Positions 17,595 through 26,986 are shown, counted from the stretch's first letter. The stretch is 64,000 nucleotides of DNA from Roseovarius sp. EL26 (GCF_900327775.1 NZ_OUMZ01000002.1:59986-123985), one strand, 5' to 3'. The notes: generated by a model from the sequence alone, not told the origin. Numbers and translations: made by a program.

Positions 17595-18386
17595 ATGACA
17601 AAATTGATATGGATGTCAGACCCGCATTTCACGCAGAAGGGTGATGTGCTGGGCCATGATCCACGCATACGGCTTCAGGCGGCAATAGATCACATTAATG
17701 ATCATCATTCCGATGCTCAGATGTGCCTTATAACCGGGGACATGGTTAACCGTGGTACGCAAGCCGACTACCAGGCAGTAGCAACCAGATTGGACGGCCT
17801 TGCCATTCCTTATTTTGCCATGGTCGGCAACCACGACGACCGAGGCTTATTCCGGCAGGTTCTACCATTGCCGGGCTCCGTCATGGCTGATTTCATTCAG
17901 TATAGGGTGACTACGCCTGATGGGCTAATTGTTTGCATGGATACGCACAAAGCGGGATCAGATGCAGGAGAGGTTTGTCAGGCGCGAAGTGAATGGCTGC
18001 GTGATACACTTGAAGACGCTGGAAACACACCCGTTTTTCTGTTCATGCATCATCCTCCGATGCAGCTCGGGTTGCCGATGCAGGATACGGAAAATATGGA
18101 CAACGGACAAGCGTTCATGGATCTGATTTCAGACTTTGAATGTGTAAAGTACTTGTTCATAGGCCACGTCCACCGGCCCATAACGGGCACGGTTGGCCGC
18201 ATTCCGTTTTCAACCATGCGGTCCGTCCTGTACCAGGCACCAGCTCCTCAGCCAGACTGGAACTGGGACACGTTCAAGCCAAGCACGGAAGCACCGAATA
18301 TCGGGATAATCCAGTTCGCCGGCACATCAGTTATCCTGAAATATGACCAGTTCTGCGATTATCAGCTAGGCGTGACCGCGTATTAG
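17595..18386 (+). CDS. Metallophosphodiesterase (CpdA/GpdQ-like)
   Basis: A 263-residue calcineurin-like phosphoesterase. The full metal set is visible: D9-x-H11 (DPHF), GDMVNRG, GNHDD, HHPP and GHVH. Length and motifs match cytosolic phosphodiesterases such as CpdA (cAMP) and GpdQ (glycerophosphodiesters). Starting 20 bases after the EamA gene, it is the last gene of the cupin-GMC-EamA unit. If the GMC enzyme oxidises choline or a similar alcohol, this enzyme could release it from a phosphodiester; that link is inference. Confidence 0.8.
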   Translation: MTKLIWMSDPHFTQKGDVLGHDPRIRLQAAIDHINDHHSDAQMCLITGDMVNRGTQADYQAVATRLDGLAIPYFAMVGNHDDRGLFRQVLPLPGSVMADFIQYRVTTPDGLIVCMDTHKAGSDAGEVCQARSEWLRDTLEDAGNTPVFLFMHHPPMQLGLPMQDTENMDNGQAFMDLISDFECVKYLFIGHVHRPITGTVGRIPFSTMRSVLYQAPAPQPDWNWDTFKPSTEAPNIGIIQFAGTSVILKYDQFCDYQLGVTAY

Positions 18387-18902
18387 ATTAAATAGATGGG
18401 TCACCAAATCCAAAAGCTGGCATTGGTGCAGATGCAGCGAAGGGCAACTATGTCCCGCGTTGCAGTCATCTGTTGATACTCAATGCTGCGCTCCGGACCA
18501 ACGTCTGCTCTGGGGAAGCTGTAACGCAGCGGTTGATGACTGGGTCAATGTCCGCATTGGGCCGTTCTCGCTGGCCATTGAATTTGACTTTAGTCCGATG
18601 CTGCTCTGCATCCGAGGTCGGGTATGAGCCCAACCTGTAAATTCGAAATTCCCGCTGCGCGCGCTCGCAGTAAGCGAAATGCTGCAGATGCGCGAAGTCT
18701 TGCACCGCCTTGCTACAGAGAAACCAGCCGTTCATCCAAGGCGCTACGAAGATCGATCAGGCATGGACCAGTGCGCGAACCTTGCCATTGGCGAGTACCA
18801 CACACCGTATTCCTGGCAGCCAAATCTGTATGTCGGACGTCACCATTACACCGCTGAATAGCACAGCCCCGCGAACGGGGCCGTGCACGAATTTTCTAAT
18901 GT
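18387..18902. repeat. 516-base intergenic region with interspersed repeat
   Basis: Bases 18452-18472 are identical over 21 positions to 35476-35496 (beginning GTCCCGCGTTGCAG), and the similarity continues in patches (AATGCTGC, then AATGTCCGC...GGGCCG near 18545). A further piece, AAATGCTGCAGATGCGCGAA near 18680, is typical of the same family. Short frames on both strands look like translated repeat rather than genes. Confidence 0.5.
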
Positions 18903-20516
18903 TCAGCCAGAGAACCACCAACGGCTCGGGCCGCGGGCGCCATCAAGCTCCCAGCTTGCGGCTAGGTTCGGGCCGTGCATGACATTGCTGCGCCGTGCAT
19001 AGACGAAGTTATTGAACATCGGAATGATGGTACCACCGTCATCTCGAGCAATGACCGCCATTTCGCGGTACATTTCTGCACGCAATCCGTCGTCAAGCTC
19101 TCCCTTCGCTTGCAGAAGTAACTCGTTGAACCGCTCATTCTGCCAGAAGCTCTCGTTCCACGCGGCGTCATCCTTGTAGGCCAGAGTGTACATCACATCT
19201 GGCGTCGGACGCGCACCCCAGGACACAGCGCAGAATGGTTTTTGCAACCAAACGTCATTGTAGTAGCCATCGTTGGGCTCACGCACTACGTTGATAGTGA
19301 TGCCGGCGGCTTTTGCCTGTGCTGCGTAAAGCACACACATGTCGACAGCGCCGGAAAACAGGCTGTCTGCGGTTGAAATGTTTACGGTGAGGCCTTCCAT
19401 ACCAGCTTTCTTGAGAAGCGCCTTGGCTCGATCCGGGTCATATTCGCGCTGTTCGACATCGTCTGGCCAATACGGCTGGGCCGGAGAGTGGTGGAAATCA
19501 TTGCCGATTGATGCTGCACCAAACGCAATCTTCTCGATGATCTCGTTGCGGTCAATCGACAGCTTGAGTGCATTGCGCACGTTGACGTCGTCGAAGGGGG
19601 CTGTGTTGCAGTGCATCGGCATGGTGATCGCCGCGCCGGAAGGCACATTGTCAATTGCGATGTTCGGATCACGTTCCATGAGCGCCGAAGTCTTGAGGTC
19701 AATTGATGTCACCGCATCCACGTCGCCTGTGACCAATGCGGCTTGGCGCGCGTTCGGATCGTTCAGTACCAACATCTCGACCTTGTCGAAATAGGCACCT
19801 TCAAGATGCCAACCTTCATGGCGGCTCAGTCTCCAGCTTACGCCCCACTCGCCAGCATCGATCTTATAAGGGCCCGATCCGTCGCCACTCTGCCAGTTCA
19901 TGGTTCCGTCTTCATTGGCCGGACAGATGGGCAAGTGGTAGTCAGTCATCAACCACGGAAGATCAGCATTGCCACTATCCAATGTGACGACGACAGTATT
20001 GTCCCCATCCGCCTGCATGTCCGTCACCGAAGCCAGCAACGCCTTCGCCGCCGACGTGGAATCGTCTCCTCTGTGATGGTTTAGCGAGGCGATGACATCT
20101 TTTGAAGTGACCTTGCTACCGCTGTGGAAGGACGCATTGCGGTTTAGCTCAAACGTCCAGACAGACGCATCCGAGTTTGCCGCCCAATTAGTCGCAAGAT
20201 CTGGTCCAAGTGTGCCGTCTGGCTCGATCAATGTCAGGTAGCTTCGGTATTGGTGTGCCAGATAGATCTGCTGACGTGACGAGTATGTGCCAGGGTCGTG
20301 GGTATCTGACGTGTTACCATCGTGCATTCCGACCTTGAAGGTACCGCCCCGGCGAGGTTCCTGCGCGTGGGCACTGCTGGTCCACAAACATGTGGCTGCG
20401 CTTGCTGTCATGCCAGCCGCCATCGAATAATGCATGAAAGATCGGCGTGAGATTCCGCCCATCTTTGCAGCATAGGCCAATTTATCTAATAGAATTTGAT
20501 CGGTTTTCTTGGTCAT
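18903..20516 (-). CDS. ABC transporter solute-binding protein, family 5
   Basis: A 537-residue periplasmic protein of the DppA/OppA type. The N-terminus has a twin-arginine-like export signal (SRRSFMHYSMAAGMTASAA, about residues 22-40) ending at AHAQ. Family features follow: DPGTYSSRQQIYLAHQYRSY, TFELNRNASFHSGSKVTSKD and a C-terminal SRWWF. ATG 20516 has AAAGG upstream and starts the signal peptide; the longer frame has no such content. No permease or ATPase genes adjoin it, so it is orphaned. It is divergent from the M24-amidase operon and probably delivers that pathway's substrate. Confidence 0.9.
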   Translation of the reverse strand: MTKKTDQILLDKLAYAAKMGGISRRSFMHYSMAAGMTASAATCLWTSSAHAQEPRRGGTFKVGMHDGNTSDTHDPGTYSSRQQIYLAHQYRSYLTLIEPDGTLGPDLATNWAANSDASVWTFELNRNASFHSGSKVTSKDVIASLNHHRGDDSTSAAKALLASVTDMQADGDNTVVVTLDSGNADLPWLMTDYHLPICPANEDGTMNWQSGDGSGPYKIDAGEWGVSWRLSRHEGWHLEGAYFDKVEMLVLNDPNARQAALVTGDVDAVTSIDLKTSALMERDPNIAIDNVPSGAAITMPMHCNTAPFDDVNVRNALKLSIDRNEIIEKIAFGAASIGNDFHHSPAQPYWPDDVEQREYDPDRAKALLKKAGMEGLTVNISTADSLFSGAVDMCVLYAAQAKAAGITINVVREPNDGYYNDVWLQKPFCAVSWGARPTPDVMYTLAYKDDAAWNESFWQNERFNELLLQAKGELDDGLRAEMYREMAVIARDDGGTIIPMFNNFVYARRSNVMHGPNLAASWELDGARGPSRWWFSG

Positions 20517-20733
20517 AAAGACACCTTTCCAGTTGGGTTTCGTTTCTAAGGTTGTGCACGTGTCATCCAAGTTTCCCGGCATTCCCCAAGTGGCTTGTCG
20601 GGCGAAGACAAAACAGGCTGACTTTTCTCGTCGCAGCAACGGACGTCTTTGACACATCTCGGCTGCGGTATTCGAATTGCTGGGATGCGAGCGTGAGGTT
20701 TTTGGCACTCCCCGGGACATTGATGCGTCTTGA

Positions 20734-20840
20734 TTGGTATACCTATATAAATGTAAAGCACAAGATGATTCGATTTAGTGCCGATATTAGGAGAATTACT
20801 CTTGCAATTCGCCACTATATCAATTTATTGGTGTACCTAA
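20734..20840. promoter_or_regulatory. Two GGT-R-TACC operators between the divergent SBP and M24 genes
   Basis: TTGGTATACCTA (20734-20745) and TTGGTGTACCTAA (20828-20840) share ATTGGTRTACCTA and have the small palindromic form bound by GntR-family repressors. They sit in the 362-base gap between the divergent genes. The GntR regulator at the end of the operon (25543) is the obvious candidate to bind them. No gene is seen in the rest of the gap. Confidence 0.55.
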
Positions 20841-20878
20841 TTTCTTTTTCTCATCACCACACCCAAAAGGAGGTCTTC

Positions 20879-22057
20879 ATGAACGTTGCAAAAAAAGAAC
20901 CCGGTGGAACGGCTCCGTTTCCCATTTCGGAACTATCCGCACGTGTTCAATGTGCCTCTGCCGCCCTGTCGGCTAACGACCTAGATGGGATTTTGATTTC
21001 CGTACCCGAAAGCATCTACTGGTTGACCGGGATGGATCACTGGGGGTTCTTCGCTGCGCATGTTCTGGTGCTGAACCGAAATGGTGAGATGGGCCTTGTC
21101 TGTCGCGCGATGGAGAAGATTACTTTTGACAACCAAGTCTCGAATGCGCGCTTTTATGGGCACAAGGATCATGAAGAACTTTCGGATCATGTCCTGCGCG
21201 CCATGTCTGATCTGGGCTTGAAGGGTGGGCGCGTGGGAATAGAAAAGCGCAGCCTGTTTCTAACCCCTCGTCATGCGGAACTGATCCAGACAGGCAACGC
21301 CGAGGCAGACTGGATCGACGCCTCCGGTATCATCGACGATCTTCGGCAGGTCAAATCGCCTTTGGAAATGGAGTACACGCGTGCCGCGGCGCGTGCCGCT
21401 GATTTGGGCACTCTGGCCGCGATCGAAGCGGTGCGAGACGGCGCATCAGATTATGAAATTTCTGCCGCCTACCACCACAAGACGATCCTGGAGGGAAGCG
21501 AATACCCCGGCTTCGGACCATTTTTTCGCCCGACAACCCGGCTGGGTGAAGAACACACCACATGGCGCGGTGACATCTTTCACAATGGTGATGCCGTGTT
21601 CATGGAAACTTGTGGCGCCTATCGCAAGTATCAGGCGCCGATGGGACGTTTGGTCTATGTAGGATCTGCGCCAGAGGGGGCTGAAAAATCCGCCGAATTG
21701 GCGATCGACGGGATGAAGGCGATTTGCGGTGCACTGAAACCGGGGGGCAAAGCTGGTGACGCATACGCAGCCTGGCGGGACGTTGCTGCTTCTGCTGGCC
21801 TGCATGATTACGAACGTCATCATTGCGGCTATATGGTCGGCATTGGTTTCCCGCCCAGCTGGACAGGCGGATCAATGGTGACATCGCTGTTCCCGAATTC
21901 ACAACGCACGCTCGAAGTTGGCATGGTTTTTCATGCCCATTCCTGGTTCACTAACACTGATGTGGTTGATTATTTCATTTCGAACACAGTGTTGTTGACT
22001 GAGAACGGTGCTGAAGTTCTGACCAATCAAACACCTGAGACCCTCATCATTCGATGA
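20879..22057 (+). CDS. M24 (pita-bread) hydrolase, ectoine-hydrolase/creatinase-like
   Basis: A 392-residue M24 family protein with an N-terminal creatinase-type domain (about 20-165) and a C-terminal pita-bread catalytic domain. In metal aminopeptidases the central motif has two Asp ligands; here it reads GDAVFMETCGAYRKYQAPMGR, which lacks them and resembles ectoine hydrolase (DoeA) and creatinase-like members. H in RHHCGYMVGIG is kept. ATG 20879 has AAGGAGG about 6 bases upstream. It opens an operon with AtzG-like protein, amidase, aspartate dehydrogenase and dehydratase. The likely reaction is hydrolysis of a cyclic or amide C-N bond; the substrate is unknown. Confidence 0.78.
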   Translation: MNVAKKEPGGTAPFPISELSARVQCASAALSANDLDGILISVPESIYWLTGMDHWGFFAAHVLVLNRNGEMGLVCRAMEKITFDNQVSNARFYGHKDHEELSDHVLRAMSDLGLKGGRVGIEKRSLFLTPRHAELIQTGNAEADWIDASGIIDDLRQVKSPLEMEYTRAAARAADLGTLAAIEAVRDGASDYEISAAYHHKTILEGSEYPGFGPFFRPTTRLGEEHTTWRGDIFHNGDAVFMETCGAYRKYQAPMGRLVYVGSAPEGAEKSAELAIDGMKAICGALKPGGKAGDAYAAWRDVAASAGLHDYERHHCGYMVGIGFPPSWTGGSMVTSLFPNSQRTLEVGMVFHAHSWFTNTDVVDYFISNTVLLTENGAEVLTNQTPETLIIR

Positions 22058-22108
22058 GGGACTCCAATTGCTCCGGGGTGCGCTCTCCCTCGTGCCCCGG
22101 AACGGATA

Positions 22109-22318
22109 ATGCATATGAAACCATTGACCAAACAGACCCTGACCAACGTGTGCGCACAAATGGCGAGCCATACGTGGACCGAAGAGGAACTGGATGAACT
22201 GGTGGAGCCTAAATTGGGCATAATCACTGGTTTTCAAGAGCTTCTGGACGAATTGGAAACATTGCGACAGATCGACCTTGGAACAACGCCCCCCGCGCTT
22301 ACAGTTCAGAAAAGATAA
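22109..22318 (+). CDS. AtzG-like small subunit of amidase
   Basis: A 69-residue protein resembling AtzG/GatC-type small partners (DELVEPKLGIITGFQELLDELETLRQIDLGTTPPA). These wrap around and stabilise amidase-signature enzymes, and the amidase gene starts 4 bases after its stop. ATG 22109 has GGAACGGATA before it; ATG 22115 is the alternative. Recognition is by size, pattern and position rather than by a strong motif. Confidence 0.65.
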   Translation: MHMKPLTKQTLTNVCAQMASHTWTEEELDELVEPKLGIITGFQELLDELETLRQIDLGTTPPALTVQKR

Positions 22319-22322
22319 ACCC

Positions 22323-23738
22323 ATGACGGAAGAGCTTCCATTCCTTGACGTACGATCCTTGAAACGGCTCCTTGATACGAGAAAGATAACGCCCAGTGAA
22401 CTTGTTGAAACCTTCGCTGACCGCATTACACGTTTCAATGATCTCTCTCACGCGTTCATCACCGTCACGGATAAATCTGCAGCTGAGGACGCAGCAAGGC
22501 TTACGACTAAAGACCTTGCAATATCACCTTTTGCCGGCATTCCATTTGCCAGCAAGGATCTGTTCGATGTTGAAGGTGTGTTGACAACAGCCGGATCCCG
22601 TGTGTTTCACGACCGGGTTGCCTCGGAAGATGCATTCACGATCAGGCAGCTGCGTGCCGCCGGTGCCTTGAGCATGGGCAAGACCAACCTGCACGAATTT
22701 GCCTATGGGGCAACCGGAGAAAACGACGTCTACGGCACTTGTGTCAACGCCTATGATCCGATGCGTCTTGCAGGGGGATCCTCCAGCGGTTCGGCCGCTG
22801 CCGTCGCTTTCGGTTTGGTGCCCGCCGCCTTGGGGACGGATACAGGTGGATCAGTGCGTGCACCCGCGGCCCTAAATGGCCTGGTCGGACTGAAACCCAC
22901 GATTGGACGCGTGCCAACTACCGGTGTCGTGCCCTATTGCTGGACACTGGATCATGTAGGCCTGATCACACGTACCATCACCGACTGCGCCGATCTGTTG
23001 GGTATCGTTGCCGGTTTTGACCCACGCGACCCGGCATCATCCAATCACCCTGTCGATAACTATGCCGAGCACCTTGGTGGCGACATTATGGGTCTGCGCG
23101 TGGGTATCCCTGCGAATTTCTATTACGAGCGCACCGATTCGGAAATCTTGGAAGCGGTGGAACGGGTCAAATCACACCTTTCAGAGCGCGGCGCGCAATT
23201 GCGGCCTGTTACCTTTCCGGACATGGAACACAGCCGCACTATTTCGCTAACCGTTCAGATGCCAGAAGCCCTAAGCGCGCATTCCGCATACCTGCAAGAG
23301 CGGGGAGAGCTTTACGGGAAAGACTTTCGCGCAGGTTTGGCGCTCGGTCAGTGCCTGTTGGCCGAGCATTACGTACGCGCCAGGCGATTTATTGAACGAT
23401 ATCGGCAGCAAACCAACGCTTTGTTTGAAGATGTCGACGTGATCTTGACACCAGCAACACCGGAAATTGCACAAAAACTTGGAACGGTGAAGACCATTCG
23501 CGACGGTGTGGAAGAAGCAGTCGGGAATGCGATCACCCGCTTCACAACCTTCTTCAACATGACAGGGCATCCAGCCCTCACAATGCCCTGCGGCATGCAC
23601 TCAGAGGGCTTGCCGATTGCGCTGCAACTTGTTGGCCGTTACTTCGAAGAGAGTACAATCCTCAAGGTTGGTCACTCCATCGAACGCAACGATGAGTTCG
23701 CAATTGCGTTGCCAAAGATTGACGGTGGCGCCGGTTGA
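22323..23738 (+). CDS. Amidase-signature family hydrolase
   Basis: A 471-residue amidase. The catalytic Lys is in GIPFASKDLFD, and the cis-Ser and nucleophile Ser lie in the signature GGSSSGSAAAVAFGLVPAALGTDTGGSVRAPAALNG segment (about residues 150-185). Length and motif order match GatA/AtzF-like amidases. ATG 22323 follows the AtzG-like gene by 4 bases. It should hydrolyse an amide produced or exposed by the M24 enzyme, yielding a carboxylate and ammonia or an amine. Confidence 0.9.
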   Translation: MTEELPFLDVRSLKRLLDTRKITPSELVETFADRITRFNDLSHAFITVTDKSAAEDAARLTTKDLAISPFAGIPFASKDLFDVEGVLTTAGSRVFHDRVASEDAFTIRQLRAAGALSMGKTNLHEFAYGATGENDVYGTCVNAYDPMRLAGGSSSGSAAAVAFGLVPAALGTDTGGSVRAPAALNGLVGLKPTIGRVPTTGVVPYCWTLDHVGLITRTITDCADLLGIVAGFDPRDPASSNHPVDNYAEHLGGDIMGLRVGIPANFYYERTDSEILEAVERVKSHLSERGAQLRPVTFPDMEHSRTISLTVQMPEALSAHSAYLQERGELYGKDFRAGLALGQCLLAEHYVRARRFIERYRQQTNALFEDVDVILTPATPEIAQKLGTVKTIRDGVEEAVGNAITRFTTFFNMTGHPALTMPCGMHSEGLPIALQLVGRYFEESTILKVGHSIERNDEFAIALPKIDGGAG

Positions 23739-23771
23739 TTGCCAGACAAACATCATCAAACTTGAGGGCCT

Positions 23772-24587
23772 ATGGGAAACATAAAAAAAATTGGAATTGC
23801 CGGAACCGGCGCAATTGGAACCACCGTGGCCCAAGCGTTGAGCCGCGGCGATATACCGGGGTTCAAACTGGCGGGTATCGCTGCAAGTAGCCAGGCGCGG
23901 TCGGACGCATTGAATGCTACGCTGTCGACACCTGTACCTTTCATGAGTTTCGGCGAATTGGCAAACGAGTGCGATTGGGTATTAGAGGGCCTCCCTCCGG
24001 CATTATTCGTTGATTTGGCGCGCCCTGTTCTGTCGGCTGGCAAGGTATTGATCGTGCTGTCTTGCAGCCAGCTCCTGGAGCATCAAGATTTAATCCCGCA
24101 CGCGCAAGAACACGGCGCGCGGATCGTCGTTCCTTCCGGCGCAATGCTTGGTTTTGATGCCCTCAAAGCGGCCGCGGTTGGCGAGATTCATTCGGTCGTC
24201 ATCGAAACCCGTAAACCCGTTGCCGGTTTGATCAAAGCTCCTTATCTAGCCCAAGAAAAGATCGACCTGACCGGGATCACCGAAGCGGTTAGGATTATCG
24301 AAGGATCCGTCACCGAGGTGGCGCGCGTGTTTCCAGCCAACGTCAACGTAGCAGCCGCACTCAGCCTTGCGGGTATTGGCCCTGACCGGACTCGCATGGA
24401 AGTTTGGGCAGACCCAACTCTGGATCGCAACACTCACACGGTAAGGGTCACCTCTGACAGTTCGGATTTCACGGTCGCGATTCAAGGTCGGCCCTCCGCT
24501 AAAAATCCGGCAACCGGCCGGATTACGCCATTGAGCGTCATAGCGATGCTACAAAACCAGTCAGCAACATTGCGAATCGGGACCTGA
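23772..24587 (+). CDS. L-aspartate dehydrogenase-like (NadX/DUF108)
   Basis: A 271-residue NAD(P)-dependent dehydrogenase. The Rossmann motif GIAGTGAIGTTVA is at residues 8-20. The DUF108 C-terminal half has the ANVNVAAALSLAGIGPDRTRMEVWADP segment and a conserved His in NTHTVRV, typical of aspartate dehydrogenase. In ectoine and related catabolic operons such enzymes deaminate aspartate to oxaloacetate. Here it lies between amidase and dehydratase genes, so the operon probably ends in an aspartate-type amino acid. The dehydratase gene follows after 2 bases. Confidence 0.87.
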   Translation: MGNIKKIGIAGTGAIGTTVAQALSRGDIPGFKLAGIAASSQARSDALNATLSTPVPFMSFGELANECDWVLEGLPPALFVDLARPVLSAGKVLIVLSCSQLLEHQDLIPHAQEHGARIVVPSGAMLGFDALKAAAVGEIHSVVIETRKPVAGLIKAPYLAQEKIDLTGITEAVRIIEGSVTEVARVFPANVNVAAALSLAGIGPDRTRMEVWADPTLDRNTHTVRVTSDSSDFTVAIQGRPSAKNPATGRITPLSVIAMLQNQSATLRIGT

Positions 24588-24589
24588 AG

Positions 24590-25555
24590 ATGCTGACAAT
24601 CGATATGATCCGTGCTGCTTCGGAAACATTGCGAGGCGTCAGCCGGGTCACTCCGTTGCTTGAATCTGAATTGTTGAACCAAAAGCTTGGGTTTCGGCTG
24701 ATAATCAAGCCGGAATGTCTTCAGGAAACCGGATCGTTTAAAATTCGCGGGGCGTATACGAAAATCGCAACTTTGAGACCCCGGGAACGGGCCGCTGGCG
24801 TTGTCGCTTTTTCTTCAGGAAACCACGCGCAAGGGGTGGCAAAGGCGGCCTCCATGCTCAATGTGCAAGCAAGCATTGTTATGCCGTCGGACGCACCGAC
24901 CATAAAGCTGCAGCGCACAGCAGAGTATGGTGCGAACGTCATCACCTATGATCGTGAAAAAGAGGATCGCGCAATGATCGCGAGCGACATCGCGGGGTGC
25001 ACCGGGGCGATATTGATCCCACCATACGACGATTTTGTCTTGATGTCGGGCCAAGGGACTGTTGGTCTGGAAATCATTGAGCAACTTGCGCAGTTGAACA
25101 TTCGTCCTGACGCCCTTTTTTGTCCTGTCGGAGGCGGCGGTCTAATCGCTGGCGTGGCGACTACCTTTGCAGCGCTCAGTGAACGGACATCTGTTCACCC
25201 CGTCGAACCGGAGTATTTCGACGATACGGCGAGATCGTTGGCGCAAGCGACGCGAGTTGCTAACACGCCGGGCATTTCTTCGATTTGCGATTCGATCGTG
25301 ACCCAAATCCCCGGGAAGCTTACATTCGCTATCAATCAAAAGCTGCTTTCTGAGGGATTCGTTGTTAAAGAGGCAGAGGTGATAGCAGGCATGAAAGCCC
25401 TTTTCGAGGAATTCAAGATTGTTGCAGAACCCGGAGGCGCAGTTGCAGTCTCGGCCGCAGTGAAGAGAAGACAAGATTGGGCGGGCAAAGTTGTCGTCGC
25501 CATTGTATCCGGCGGAAACGTCGACAGGGAGAGTTTTTGTCGGTGGATAATGTGA
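24590..25555 (+). CDS. PLP-dependent threonine/serine dehydratase-like enzyme
   Basis: A 321-residue fold type II PLP enzyme. The Schiff-base Lys is in ETGSFKIRGAY (K51), the substrate loop is SSGNHAQG, the phosphate-binding loop is GGGGLIAG, and a late SGGN closes the site. It lacks the ACT regulatory domain, as in catabolic threonine dehydratase, serine racemase and EutB of ectoine/hydroxyectoine clusters. Its 3' end overlaps the GntR gene by 13 bases. Probable role: deamination of a hydroxy-amino acid intermediate. Confidence 0.86.
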   Translation: MLTIDMIRAASETLRGVSRVTPLLESELLNQKLGFRLIIKPECLQETGSFKIRGAYTKIATLRPRERAAGVVAFSSGNHAQGVAKAASMLNVQASIVMPSDAPTIKLQRTAEYGANVITYDREKEDRAMIASDIAGCTGAILIPPYDDFVLMSGQGTVGLEIIEQLAQLNIRPDALFCPVGGGGLIAGVATTFAALSERTSVHPVEPEYFDDTARSLAQATRVANTPGISSICDSIVTQIPGKLTFAINQKLLSEGFVVKEAEVIAGMKALFEEFKIVAEPGGAVAVSAAVKRRQDWAGKVVVAIVSGGNVDRESFCRWIM

Positions 25556-26220
25556 AATACAAAGAGAGCGCCCGAGAGGCCATTCGTTACAGTAAAGCAG
25601 AGATTTATCAAATTCTGCGAAAACGCATCTGTCTTTTGACTTACGAGCCCGACTCTCGGTTGAATGAGCGTGATCTGGCCCAGGAATTTGGGATCAGCAG
25701 AACACCGTTGAGATCTGTCCTGCAACGCCTCGAGAATGACGGTTTCATCATCAGTCAACATGGCCGCGGAACAGTCGTGGCTCCGATTGACCTAGGGGCT
25801 ATGCGGGACATCTATGTCATCCGTATGCACCTAATGAATGCGGTCGCAGACTCAACGCCAGTGGAAATCGAGGCCTCCATACTTGAAAGTGTTGAAGCGC
25901 TGATCGGGCGTTGTCAAAAACTGAGAGTTACATGCGACAAGCAAGAATTCGCGCGCATTATCATCAGGCTGCACGAGATACTCCACGGGCTAGTCAGCAA
26001 CCAGATCCTGAGAGAGTTCAACGATACGCTCTTCTATCAATCCGCCCGGTTCTGGTTTTTACTGCTGGACGACGTCGACTTTGACGAGCAGACCGATGAG
26101 CTGCTTCATGAGATGGAGATGCTATACCGCAGTCTGGAACTGGGGGATATCAAACTAGCCTCTTCGATTCATAAAGCGCATCTGGGATTAGTTTTGGCCC
26201 ATTTGAAGAAAGTGCGATAG
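25543..26220 (+). CDS. GntR-family regulator with FCD-like domain
   Basis: A 225-residue regulator. The N-terminal winged helix reads YEPDSRLNERDLAQEFGISRTPLRSVLQRLENDGFI, followed by an all-helical ligand domain with HEILHGLVSN where metal-binding His residues occur in FCD domains. GTG 25543 is preferred because GGGAGAG lies 9 bases upstream; TTG 25537 is too close to it. As the last gene of the operon it likely controls its own operon and the divergent solute-binding protein through the GGTRTACC sites near 20.7-20.8 kb. Confidence 0.83.
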   Translation: MDNVKYKESAREAIRYSKAEIYQILRKRICLLTYEPDSRLNERDLAQEFGISRTPLRSVLQRLENDGFIISQHGRGTVVAPIDLGAMRDIYVIRMHLMNAVADSTPVEIEASILESVEALIGRCQKLRVTCDKQEFARIIIRLHEILHGLVSNQILREFNDTLFYQSARFWFLLLDDVDFDEQTDELLHEMEMLYRSLELGDIKLASSIHKAHLGLVLAHLKKVR

Positions 26221-26559
26221 CTCAGTGTGGCAGCAGGGCGTAGCAGAACAAAAGGCGGCGAAGTCTGCGTCCACCGTATCCACACACGATGCGGCGAAAG
26301 TAAGGTCCCGGTTCGAGCTAAATATATGCCGGCGAACGACCGGTTTGGCGACACGCGCCGCGTCGCAACAGTTTACTCGCTACGCCTGCGAATAGATGCT
26401 GCGACAGCAAGGTCAGGAAATCGAAGGTCGGGAAAGTCCGCTAAGCTGCCATTGCAGGTTTGTTTGGCAGGTTTTCCCTAATAAAAATCATCAGATGTCC
26501 GCTTTGAGCCCATAGTCACAAATGCTGTGCAATAAACAAATGGCCGCTTATTGGAAAAC
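26221..26559. other. Intergenic region with a repeat fragment
   Basis: 339 bases between convergent GntR and cueR genes. Bases 26490-26530 hold GATGTCCGCTTTGAGCCC and CACAAATGCTG, matching the interspersed repeat family. The 84-codon plus-strand frame at 26227 is not supported by a ribosome site or recognisable protein. Confidence 0.5.
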
Positions 26560-26943
26560 TTAGCCCAGATAGTCGATTATCGGACAATCAGGTCGGTGGT
26601 CTCCACGGCAAGAGGTCACCAAATGCGCGAGTTCATCGTGCAGGGATTGTAACTCGCGCTGTTTCTCTTCTATTTCCTCAAGTCTTTTGGAAGCAATCCG
26701 CTTAACTTCCGCGCTGGTGCGGTGTTGATCCTGATAAAGGCTCAGAAGTTCACGGCACTCTTCGATGCTAAACCCAAACTCGCGCGATCTGCGGACAAAC
26801 ATCAGCTTGCGTACTGCAATATCGTCGTAGGTACGATAGCCTGCTTCTGAACGTGAGGGCGCTTCTACCAAACCGATATCAGCATAATAGCGAACGGTTT
26901 TGACGGGTAACCCAGCGGCTTTGGACGCAGTAGAAATATTCAT
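26560..26943 (-). CDS. cueR: CueR, Cu(I)-responsive MerR-family activator
   Basis: A 127-residue MerR regulator. The N-terminal helix-turn-helix starts MNISTASKAAGLPVKTVRYY, followed by a long dimer helix and a metal loop with C112 and C120 (SCRGDHRPDCPIIDYL), the positions and spacing of CueR. ATG 26943 is chosen over GTG 26949 because family members begin there. It is divergent from the copper cluster and its operator lies between. Known CueR proteins detect Cu(I), Ag(I) and Au(I) and untwist a 19-base-spacer promoter. Confidence 0.93.
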   Translation of the reverse strand: MNISTASKAAGLPVKTVRYYADIGLVEAPSRSEAGYRTYDDIAVRKLMFVRRSREFGFSIEECRELLSLYQDQHRTSAEVKRIASKRLEEIEEKQRELQSLHDELAHLVTSCRGDHRPDCPIIDYLG

Positions 26944-26955
26944 TGGCACAACCTC

Positions 26956-26986
26956 TTGACCTTCCAGTTACTGGAAAGATTATATC
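26956..26986 (+). promoter_or_regulatory. CueR-controlled promoter of the copper cluster
   Basis: TTGACC (-35, 26956-26961) and TATATC (-10, 26981-26986) are 19 bases apart, the abnormal spacing of MerR-type promoters. The spacer holds the palindrome CTTCCAGTTACTGGAAAG, a good match to CueR operators. It drives the plus-strand copper genes. Confidence 0.85.

Noticed and set aside
18466..18861. Frames of 60-90 codons on both strands in the 18.4-18.9 kb gap
   Set aside because: They translate the interspersed repeat; no domain is seen and the frames conflict.
26227..26481. 84-codon plus-strand frame between GntR and cueR
   Set aside because: Arg-rich composition, no ribosome site and overlap with repeat-like sequence.
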